Shown here: piece after piece, positions 20,699 through 31,215 of the stretch
How positions within the stretch are numbered: the stretch's first letter is position 1
Layout: each line of letters opens with the position of its first letter
Origin: Piromyces finnis
Lineage: Eukaryota; Neocallimastigomycota; Neocallimastigomycetes; Neocallimastigales; Neocallimastigaceae
Reading direction: 5' to 3'
Length of the DNA stretch: 64,000 nt
Assembly (NCBI GenBank): GCA_002104945.1
Contig: MCFH01000008.1
Location: 984,501 to 1,048,500, forward strand
The notes under the pieces: generated by a model
Seen by the model: only the letters and a program-made list of their open reading frames with translations
Told to the model about the DNA's origin: nothing
The model's database searches: none
Program-made: the position numbers and the translations under genes

Positions 20699-22115
20699 AA
20701 ATGTGATATATATAAACTTTTGTAAACAACATATAAATTATAATTAATTTTTTTATATAAAAATTAATCGTTTAATGATACCATTATTTAATAGTTTTTT
20801 AAGGTTATTATACTAATTTTTCCTTGAAATAAAAAAAAATATAAATATATTTGTCGTTTTAATTATATTTAATAAAGCGTTTAGATAATTATTTAATATA
20901 TTATAATATTTTCAATTAGTACTAATTTAAATATATAATATTGCTAAAAATATGTAAAATTGTCAAAGTATATATATACAAACTCATATTTATTTTTTTA
21001 CATACATACATATAGTATACAATTAATATATACAAATATTGTTATACCAAAAATTAAGTCTTTAATAAATATTTATCCAAAAAAAAAGTTTTTAAAATAT
21101 TATTTTTATTATTATTATTTTTATATTTTTTATATATATAAAACCAAACTCAAATTTAATATTATTATTATTATTGTTTTTTTTTTTTCTTATACTTTAT
21201 ATATAAACATATATAATTTATTAATGCGGTTCAAATTCTCAACTTACATATATAAATTTAAATGATCTATGCAACTTTTTTAATATATATTAAGTGTTTA
21301 TAATATATTGTATAATATATTTAAATTTATTTATATGAATTTATTATATATCTAAAAAAGTTTTTTTTTTTTTTTCATATATATTAATTATTTTTTAAAA
21401 TTTTTCGTACTTTTTTTTTTTGTTTTATTTTATTTCTACTTAAAATTCAAAATATATAAGAAATAAGAGAAGCGTAAGTAATTAAAAATTAAAAGGCATT
21501 CAATTCAAAAAATTTTTTAAATAAAGTATATGCAGTAATAATAAATATACCAACATCAATACTTTAAAAAATTACAAATGGAAAAAACATTTAACTCTTT
21601 AATAGTATTTATAAAAATAAAAATCCCATATATATTCAGTGAGGAATGATATTGAGGCGGATAATCAAAAAGGAAATATATAATTCACTTTAAAAAAAAA
21701 ATAATTGTTATATTAATATAAAACAATAATTTAATATAAATATATAAACATATAAATAAATAAGTAAATAAATCTTAATATGAAATTAAGAGTAATTTTA
21801 AAAATTTACCTTTTGCTTTTGTAATTTTGATTAACCTTTATTATGGGATAAAAATAAAGCTTAGAAAATATCATTTAAACAAATAAGTAATCAAATTATT
21901 AAAAAAATCATGATAAAATTTATTATAATAATAATGTTAAAAAAAAAAAAAAAAATTAAAGATATATTGAAATTCTATAATTATTCTCAATTTCTTAATA
22001 TTATATTAAAAATGAAAATAATGTTGTTAGTTTAAATAATTAATGAGAAAAAATAATTAATTTAAAATATTATTAACATTTTTAATTAATATATAATTAA
22101 AAAATAAAAAGGAAG
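20699..22115. other. Spacer upstream of glutamine synthetase
   Basis: About 1.4 kb of AT-rich DNA with T runs (21361-21375, 21411-21420) and A runs (21940-21955). An open frame at 20960-21265 is only Tyr/Ile/Lys low complexity and is not believed. The interval should contain the promoter and 5' UTR of the glutamine synthetase gene. The only less AT-rich patch is at about 21640-21670. Confidence 0.65.
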
Positions 22116-24501
22116 ATGAATAGCGCATCTCAAAGAATTAACACATTATTGGATCCTGTTAATCATCCAGATTTTAGAAGCATTACTCTTCCAAAACATG
22201 AAGATGGAAAACAATATTACCCACATGAAATTTTTGGACAAAATGTTTTTAGTCTTAATGAAATGGAAAAAACTTTACCAAAATCCATATTTCAAAGATT
22301 TCGTCAACAGCAAAGAGGTAAAAATTAGTTTAAAAAAAAAAAAAATTTCGAAAAAAAAAAATAAACTTAAATTGATAAAATTTCCATTTTTCAAATAACC
22401 TGTTATTATATTTCTAACAAAAATAATAATAATTATAGGTAGAACATCATTAGATCGTGCTACTGCTGATGCTATAGCTCATGCTGTTAGGGTTTGGGCT
22501 ATGGATCATGGTGCTACTCACTATACTCACTGGTTCCAACCACAAACTGATACCACTGCCGAAAAGCATGATTCTTTCTTAAATTTAAAGACCAGTATTG
22601 TTAATGGTGTTGAAAGTACAGTCGCTATTGATTCATTCTCTGGTAGTCAGCTTTTACAAGCTGAACCAGATGCTTCCTCATTCCCTCATGGTAGTATTAG
22701 AAGTACTTTCGAAGCTCGTGGTTACACTGTCTGGGATACTACATCTCCATTATTTATTCAAGATGGTCCACATGGTACTTCTGTACTTTATATTCCATGT
22801 GTTTTCATTTCTTATAATGGTGAAGCTCTTGATGAAAAAACCGTTCTTTTACGTTCTAATGAAGCTATTTCTAAAGCTGCTGTTCGTCTTTTACATATGA
22901 TTGGTGATACTGAAGTTAGACATGTTCATACTTCTTTAGGTGTTGAACAAGAATTTTTCTTAATTGACCGTGGTCTTTATTCTCTTCGTCCAGATTTAAA
23001 GATTTGTGGTAGAACTTTAGTTGGTTCCGTTCCACCAAAGCACCAACAATTGGATGATCACTATTTTGGTCAAATCCCAAGTCGTGTTTTAGCTACTATT
23101 GCTGAAACAGAAATGGAATTATACAAGCTCGGTGTACCAATGAAAACTCGTCATAATGAAGTTGCTCCAGCTCAATTTGAAATGGCTCCAATCTTTGAAG
23201 AATCATCTGTTGCTGTTGATCATAATCTTTTAACTATGCAAGTTTTACACCGTGTTGCTCACCGTCATAAATTAAAGTGCCTTTTCCATGAAAAACCATT
23301 TAAAGGTGTTAATGGCTCTGGTAAGCACTGCAATTGGTCTGTTTGTACCGATGCTGGTGAAAACCTTTTAGATCCATCAGTAAAGCCAGAAAGTAATCCA
23401 CGTTTCCTTTTATTCTTCATTGCTACAGTATATGCAGTTTACAAACATGGTACTCTTTTACGTGCTGGTATTGCAACTTCTAGTAATGAACATCGTCTTG
23501 GTGCAAATGAAGCCCCACCAGGTATTATTTCTGTTTTCCTTGGTGATCAACTTGATGAAGTTTTGAATGCTGTTGAAGAGCAACGTGAATTAAAGTCATT
23601 CTCTCAACATCAAATTCAATCTGTAAAGGTAGGTGGTACAGTTCTTGATCTTAAAGTTGCCACTTTACCTCCAATTTCTCGTGATTTAACTGATCGTAAC
23701 CGTACCTCACCATTTGCTTTTACTGGAAATAAATTTGAATTCCGTGCAGTTGGTTCTAAACAATCACCATCATTCCCAGTTACTTTACTTAATGCTGCTG
23801 TTACTGAAGCTCTTCTTGAAATTACTTCTGTTTTAGAAGAAGTTAAAGGTGATAAGCCAAAGGCTTCTCTTGAAGATGTACTTACAGTTGTTCGTATGTT
23901 TATTAAAAAGAGTAAACCAATTCGTTTTGAAGGAGATAATTATTCTCAAGAATGGATTGAAGAAGCTGCTAGAAGAGGTATTGAAAATATTACTTCATGT
24001 CCAGAAGTTTTCAAGAAATTATTAGAACACCAAAAGTTATTAACTGAAACTGTTCCAATCTTAACTATGGCTGAACTTCATTGCCGTTACCAAGTTATGG
24101 TTGAAAGATATGTTAAAGATTTAGTTATTGAAGGTAACACTTTAAAGACTATGATTAATCAATATGTCCTTCCAGCTGCTTTTGATTATAGAAAGGAAGT
24201 TGCTTCTACTTTAGTATCACTCAATAATTTAGGTATGGATATTAATGATATTCCAGAAAAGAAGGTACTTGATGAAATTGGCAATGCTACTACTGAACTT
24301 GTTAAGCTTGAAAACAAACTTTGTGATACCCTTGAAAAGATTGTTACTATTAATGATTTAGAACAAGCTGCTGTTGTTGCTCATGATGAAATATTTAATC
24401 TTGCTGAAAAAATTCGTATCTTCACTGATGATATTGAAAGTAAGGTTGCTACTAAATGGTGGCTCTTACCAAAATACAGTGAATTATTATTCCAATTATA
24501 A
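22116..24501 (+). CDS. glnN: Glutamine synthetase type III (GSIII)
   Basis: Two exons, 22116-22317 and 22439-24501, encode 754 residues, the size of GSIII (about 700-730) rather than eukaryotic GSII (about 350). The enzyme makes glutamine from glutamate, ammonia and ATP. GSIII signatures are clear: THYTHWFQPQTDTTAEKHDS near residue 93, EQEFFLID, MKTRHNEVAPAQFEMAPIFE, NGSGKHCNWS near 358 and SSNEHRLGANEAPPG near 415. The ATG at 22116 gives an N-terminal helix as in the family. The single intron lies near the 5' end. The exon is richer in GGT, GCT, GTT and in C-ending codons than neighbouring genes, as expected of a highly expressed protein. GSIII is common in Bacteroidetes, some Firmicutes, cyanobacteria and scattered protists, so transfer from bacteria or retention of an old eukaryotic copy are both possible. 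Confidence 0.96.
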
Positions 24502-25277
24502 GCATATATTGTATATAATTATACATATTAAAAATGTATTCAAAAAATAGAATTCTAATAACAAAAAAAAATTATTATATTTAAATTATTTATTAAAAAT
24601 TGCTTTAGCTTTTATATTATACAAAAAGAAATAATTATATAAAATATATAAAAAAATTAAAGATTTTTATTAAAAATAAAAATAAAAATAAAATAAAAAA
24701 AAAAAAAAAAAAAAATAATTAAAGGAATATTAAAAGTTTTAAAAATAAAAATAAAGAAAGGAATCATATTTTATTTTTTTTATAAAATATATTAAACAAT
24801 AGTCATTACATATTTAAATGTTCCTTTATTTTAAAATTTATCCACATTCTCTGAATAAATAAGTAAAGATTAAGCAATGTTTATTTTGAATAAAATATGT
24901 TTAAATGTGGCGAAGGTTACACATTCTCCAAATAAATTTGTATAATAAAATTGAGAAATATAAGGATCTTTAATTATTAAAAAATAAAAAAAAATTAATT
25001 TTATAAAAAATAAAAGAAAATAATTAATTAGGTTTTTTTTTTCTTTTTTAATAAAACTTATATTAATAAAAATAAAATAAAAAAAAAAAAAGAGAATAAA
25101 TAAGAATAAATAAAAGAATAAATAAGATAAAGTAAAAAAAAAAAAACTAATAAATAAATAAATAAATAAATAAATAATAAGAATATTATTAGAATTTAAC
25201 GAATAAATTCAATAAATAAAAAAAAATATATAAAATATATATATATATATTTTTTTTAAAAAACAAAAATAAAGAAA
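24502..25277. other. Spacer between GSIII and PIG-U
   Basis: AT-rich, with A runs (24690-24715, 25079-25092) and an (AAAT)n stretch (25150-25180). One motif occurs twice: ccacattctctgaataaata (from 24842) and cacattctccaaataaat (from 24920). An aatgtgg at 24904-24910 is complementary to the first ccacatt. This may be a 3' processing or promoter element. No coding region is seen. Confidence 0.6.
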
Positions 25278-27787
25278 ATGAAACAAAATTCACTACCACC
25301 TCTTATTAAAAAAAAATATGATACTGTAGCTTTTCAGAAATTTTTAAAAATAACAATTGTATTATTGTTAATAGCCAGACTTATTTTATTGAACATTACA
25401 AAGATACCTGACGTTTTAGGTCAAAGATTTGAACTTACTACTCCAATAACAAGCTTAAAAAAATGTAAAATACATAATAAAAATATATACTCATTTTTAT
25501 GGTTCATTATAAAAATATAATTTATGATTTTTAAATAAATATGAAATAAGTGAATTCTTTTAATTTTTATTTAATTTTAAGGAAATAATTTAATTGAGAC
25601 AATATTACGAAAAAAATAATTAATTTCATTAATAGAATTAAAATAATAAATATAATAAATGTAATTAATAGAAATAACTTATTTCTATTTTATTTTTATG
25701 TAACAATTTATTTAATAACGCTATTTTTTATTTTGAAATGATGTTATATGTTATAATATTTAATAGTAAAAGAAGGTTTATTTCTTTTTCAGAATGGACT
25801 TGATCCATATGAAGGTGGAATTTTTACACAGGTATTTATTATATAAATTTATAAATTAAAATTGTATTACTTCTAAAGAAATTTCAAAATTTAAAATTAA
25901 AAAAGCTTTGTATTAATTAATTCTATTGTATTATTTTTTCATATCTCAGGCACCATTGTTATTATTTTTATATCATATATTAAGCTATCTTCCAAAATTA
26001 TTTGAATCAATTTTATATACAGCTTGTGATGGATTGATAGCATATTATTTATATAATATATCAATATATAGAAAAAAAAATCAATTGTCATTATTCTGGG
26101 TAAAATCAGCTCCAGAAAACAACTTCAGTACTGAAACTGAAGATGCAGTAATTGATTCAGAGAGTGAACAAGAATTAAAACCTCAACCAAAAACTTCAGT
26201 AAGAAAGAATAGTATTTTATTTAAAGATGTTTCTTCACAGAGACCAGTAGATATATTATTAAATCCATTATTAGTTTCAACAATGTAATTTATAAAAATA
26301 AATCATATTAGCTTTATTATCTCACTCACTCACTCTTTTTTTTCAATGTTTAATTATTAATTATATTTATATTTTAATATTGTTTCAAATAGTTATTTAA
26401 TCAACCCATTTACTATTTTGAGTTGTTTATCAAAATCAACTACAATATTCAATAATTTGACCTACGTTTTAGCTATTCATTATGCAATTAAAAGTATTTA
26501 TTCATATTTATATTTGTATTTGGGAATGATTTCATTACTAACAGTTATTTTATATTATTAATTTATTAAAAAAAGAAAATATCAATTTATCAATGTTTTT
26601 CGCAGCACTTTCAAGTTATTTATCATTGTATTCATTTATTATTATTGGTCCATGCATTTTATTTTTAATAGAAACTAAGAATGATAACTATCAAAAGGTA
26701 TAAAAATATTTGCGTATATATAAGTGAATGAGATTTATTAATGTGAAAAGTAATTGTCAAAAACGTTTCTTATTAATTTTTTTTTATTATTATATAGAGG
26801 AAAATTATCATAAAATCTATTTCATTGTTTGTTTTATATGCTGTAGCCTTATTAGGAATATCGTATTTATTATTAGGATCATTTAAATTTATAAAGTCAT
26901 TCTATGGTGTTATGTAAATCATTTATTTGATTATATTAATTTTTTTTAAAAAAATTCATTTAACTATATTAAAACTGAATATACCAAGACTAAGTTGATT
27001 ATATAAAAATATTATAAAATTTATTATATTATATCAATGCCAGTCTTTCAATATCAGATTTAACTCCAAATATAGGTCATTATTGGTATTTTTTTACCGA
27101 AATTTTTGAACATTTTAGAGTTTTCTTTTTATGGGTATTCCAATTACATATTCTAATTTTTGTTGCCCCTTCTGTTTTAAAGTTTAAGTAATACCCTTCA
27201 TTATATACACATTTATTAATAAATGAATTTATAATTTATAATTATTTTATTATCAAAATATTTTAATACGATTACATGAATATATTATGTCGTTAGGGAA
27301 CAACCATTATTTTTAACACTAGTAATTACATCTTTAATAAGTCAGTTAAAGACATACCCATCAATTGGAGATATAGCATTGTATATGAGTTTTATTCCTA
27401 TGTATCAGGAATTATTCAAATGTAATAATAATAAAAATTTATAGGCTTATATTAAATAATTAATAGAAACTAATAATAATAATAACATATGAAGTATTAA
27501 CATTTCAAATCATATACATATATTTTACATTATATATTTAAAAATCAGATATGACTTATCCATTTTATACATTAAATTTCTTTTTATATTCAATATCATT
27601 TGAGCCATTGATGTATAATCTTTGGGTTTGGCAAGGAACAGGAAATGCAAACTTTTTGTTTATTATTAATTTAGTTTTTAATATTGCACAAATATTATTG
27701 ATAACTGATACAATACATGCTTATTTAAAACGTGAGCATGAAAGACATTATCCAGAATTTAGAGGAAAAGAATTAGCATGGAAATGA
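25278..27787 (+). CDS. PIGU: GPI transamidase subunit PIG-U (Cdc91/Gab1)
   Basis: Nine exons (25278-25464, 25767-25831, 25950-26284, 26393-26493, 26606-26697, 26798-26913, 27044-27187, 27297-27421, 27549-27787) give 467 residues, close to human PIG-U at 435. It is a multi-pass ER membrane protein of the GPI transamidase, which attaches GPI anchors to proteins. Conserved pieces in order are GQRFELTTPITSLKK, GLDPYEGGIFTQAPLLLFLY, INPFTILSCLSKST, ISDLTPNIGHYWYFFTEIFE, QLKTYPSIGDIALY and the ending GTGNANFLFIINLVFNIAQI. The loop after the third exon's membrane segment (26120-26240) is acidic and polar and looks like a lineage-specific insertion. All splice phases agree. Confidence 0.93.
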
Positions 27788-28254
27788 TTTTATGAAAAAT
27801 AAATTAAGTAAAGTAAAATAAAGTAAAATAAAATAAGATAAAACAAAATGTAATATAATAAAAAAACAATAAAAATCGTAGTAATTGAATATAAGGCATT
27901 TTTTTTAATTTAGAATACCTTTTATCCAAATAAATGTAATTTTAATTAAAAATAAGTACTATAAATTTAACAGCTTTTTTATATCACATTTATAAATGTA
28001 TTTGATTGAATTTATTTTTAAAATAATAAAGTACATTTACATAATATATTATCCATTGATATTTAATTTTATAATTGATTGAATTTAAGTTATATAATAT
28101 AATTTTTAATTTTTTCTGACCAATAAAATTTCTGGAATTGTATTTGGTATACCGATACTTTTTTTTTTTTTTTTTTTTTTAAAAGAAAAATTATAGTTTT
28201 CACTTTTTTTTCTTTACACAAATATTAGTACAAAATTAGTAATTTTTAATAGAA
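27788..28254. other. Spacer between PIG-U and the small UIM-like gene
   Basis: AT-rich, with a T run at 28160-28180 and short T runs just before the next start. No gene or clear signal was found. It probably holds the PIG-U 3' UTR and the promoter of the next gene. Confidence 0.6.
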
Positions 28255-28858
28255 ATGGCAATTGAAGTTACCTTTAAACATGATACTGAAAAGTATCCAA
28301 CCAAGATTAAGGTATAACTAAATGTTAAGATTATAATTGATGGAAAATTATTAAAAATATTGAATATAAATAAACAAAAATAATGATGTTTTCACAAATA
28401 AGGAATTAAATTTCAAAAATTATATAATAAAAGTAAAAATCATATGTATAATAATTTTAATTATAATTTTAATGTATAATATATATTATAATAAAAACTA
28501 AAAAATAAATTAGGATTTATTAAAAAAGTACGGTATTAATCCAAACATCCCAAATGAAGAAGCAGTTCAAATTCTTCAACGTACTCCACAATTTGTCCAA
28601 GATACTCAAGATTATGCAAAGGAAAGAGAAAATTATAAAAAAATGTCAAATGAAGAAATTAGTAAACTTCCACAATGTGATGAAAAGTGGATTATGTCTT
28701 ATGGTAATAACAAAATTATTATTGTAGATGAAGAAACTGAAATGACAAGAATGTCATATGAATGTAAGAAATTAGAACAAGAAGAAATTATAAAGGCTAT
28801 TGCTATGTCTATGGCTCTTCCTCTTGAAAACAGTGGTCCAACTCGTATTCCAAAGTAA
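28255..28858 (+). CDS. Small protein with UIM-like C-terminal helix
   Basis: Two exons, 28255-28311 and 28514-28858, encode 133 residues starting MAIEVTFKHDTEKYPTKIK. The protein is charged and soluble with no signal peptide or membrane segment. Near the C-terminus (residues about 110-126) EQEEIIKAIAMSMALPLE fits the ubiquitin-interacting-motif pattern: acidic patch, hydrophobic residue, then A and S with the usual spacing. Codons are biased like those of the glutamine synthetase and TPR genes, suggesting good expression. It lies 113 bases upstream of the TPR gene on the same strand. I do not recognise the family, and a UIM role is only suggested by the short pattern. Confidence 0.7.
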
Positions 28859-28971
28859 TTATTAAATATAAAAATTAAGTAAGCTATATTATTCAAATGA
28901 ATCATAATATTTATATTTATATACTTCAAAATTATAAATAAAAACATATCATAAAAAATAGTATCTTTTCA

Positions 28972-30156
28972 ATGAGCAAGGATTTCGAAAAATTCAAAAT
29001 TTACATAGGCCAATACCTTGAACAATTTAAGGTTGATTGTGAAATTGATGGAAAAATTGTTGCAAAGGAAGAAATTAAGAAAGCAGCTAGAGAACTTACT
29101 CCAGAACAAGAAAAGGCTGAAAAAGAAGCTGAAGATATTAAGAAGGAAGGAAACCTTCATTTTATTAAAAAAGAAAACAAAGAAGCTATTGAATTATATA
29201 CTAAGGCTATTGAAATTTTAACTAAAGAAAATCTTTATACAGATAATGAACCAAAAGAATTATTAAGTGTTCTTTACTCTAATCGTGCTGCTTCTTATTT
29301 ATTACTTGAAGAAAATGAAAAAGCTCTTGCTGATGCTGAAAGCTCATTAAAATATAAACCATTCTGGGATAAAAGGTATTTTTTCATATATTTAAAAACC
29401 AAGATATATTCATAAAAATAAAAATTAAACATTCTAAATATTAAAAATTTAAAAATAATTATAAATATATATAGTCATTACAGAAAGACTAAAGCATTAT
29501 TAGCTTTAAACAGAAAGAAAGATGCTATTAAGTCATTATGTAAGGTATTAAAAGAAGAAGATTTAAGTGAAGAAGAAGAAAAACATATTTTAAATATTTT
29601 AATAGATGTTACTGGATTAAATTCTGAAAAGGTTGACGATATTGTTGCTGTTATTGATGATCACCGTTATGAAAAAGAAGATGCTTTATTAATTGCTGCT
29701 TGCCATCAATTATTAAAGTTAGTATTAAATGAACCAGGTTTAATTGAGAAAAAGGAAGTCGATGAAAATGAAGCTAATATTCAAGCTCAAGAAATTACTG
29801 ATAATATTATTAAACAATTAGCTGCTAAAGAAGAATCTAATGATAACACTCCAATTGATCCAAACATTCGTCAACAAATTGCTGAAGATGAACCAAAATG
29901 GAAGGGAGAAGAAGAAATGATTCGTGGTTTCAAGAAGATGTACATTCAAAAAGATTTCGTTGAACGTGGTATTGCTGATAGACTTGCTCAACGTTTCCTT
30001 AAGCATAAGAATCCAGTTTTACAACAATATGGAAGACAATTTGGTGAAACCCACTTTGCTTGGTCTGAAGAAGGTCAAAAGGCTTATAATGATAATCAAG
30101 GTTTTGAATTATTTGCCCAAGACTTAGGTCTTACTGGTGCTATGGGTTTCTTCTAG
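28972..30156 (+). CDS. TPR co-chaperone-like protein
   Basis: Exons 28972-29375 and 29484-30156 encode 358 residues. Residues about 46-155 form a three-repeat TPR block: IKKEGNLHFIKKENKEAIEL, LYSNRAASYLLLEENEKALA and KTKALLALNRKKDAI. The GN, SNRA and lysine/arginine positions resemble the carboxylate clamp used by Hsp70/Hsp90 co-chaperones such as Sgt1, Hop and Cns1/TTC4. A helical acidic middle follows, and an ending (FKKMYIQKDFVERGIADRLA ... GAMGFF) that I cannot assign; the TTC4 wheel domain was not recognised. Binding to Hsp70 or Hsp90 C-termini is plausible but inferred. Codon use is like other well-expressed genes here. Confidence 0.8.
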
Positions 30157-31215
30157 ATCTATTATAATTAAAATAAGAAACAAATTGAATAGAATATATC
30201 AATATCTAAAGAAATTATTAACTAAAAAAAAAGTTATAACGCAAGACATATATATAAACGAAAAAAATATAATAAATATATATATCTAATGAATTATTAA
30301 TTAAAATTACTCCAATATATATATATTTATAAAAAAAAAAAAGAAAATAAAATAGAATAAAATATGAATAGTATAATTTATTAATAACAAAATATATTAT
30401 TTTATTTTGTTTTAGTTTCTTTTTTTTTTTTTATTTTTTTTTTAAAGTGCAAATTATCAAAAGATATCTGAAAAAAATAATATAAATAGAATATAATATT
30501 TATTAATTTGTAGTATATTTTTTAAAAAATGTATTAACAATGTGATTAAATTTAAATTTAAAAATTACTAAATAATGTATTAAAAAAAAAAAAAACCTAA
30601 AATAAAATATTTTTAATAGAAAAATAAAATTAAATATTTATTTTTTATTTTATTTTTATTTTATTTTATCAATATAATTTTACCAGTAAAAAAGTAATGT
30701 TTTATTTTTATAAAAGGCTTTTACAATGCTATAAGCATTTTTTTTTTTCTTAATTTTTTAACTTAATGTGGTAACAAAAAAAAACTTTACCACAAAAATT
30801 AATTAATTAGTTAATTAATTAATTTTTTTTTTAAAAAAAAAAAAAATTATTATTGGATTCAAAGCAAATTTTAATTTTAAATTATTTTAAATTTTAAGGA
30901 TTAAACAGAAAATTTATATATTATCTTTTTATAAACTTAACCATTCATTTCAATATAAATAGAACTACTAAATATTTTTCTTCTTCTTCTTCATTTTCAT
31001 TTACAATATAGTTTTTAGCATTTTATTAATATATAGTTAATTATTATATTAAATGATAGACCATTATATAGAATTATTTTTAAAAAATAAAACTAAAATT
31101 TAAATTGTAAATAACCAAAAAATAGAGATAAAATAAATTAATAACAATAATAAATTAATATTTTAATATAAATAAAAAAATACTATTAAATATTAATAAT
31201 AGAAAAACATAGAAA
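30157..31215. other. Spacer upstream of the TerD-domain gene
   Basis: About 1 kb, AT-rich, with many A and T runs. It contains two small inverted repeats: aatgct/agcatt (30725-30739) followed directly by a T run, and tgtggtaa/ttaccaca (30767-30794), then (TTAA)n-like repeats at 30799-30825. No coding region is seen. The last 50 bases before 31216 are A-rich and probably form the 5' UTR. Confidence 0.6.

Noticed and set aside
20960-21265. 101-residue frame rich in Tyr, Ile and Lys
   Set aside because: Composition equals translated AT noise, no family resemblance, and it lies in a promoter-like spacer.
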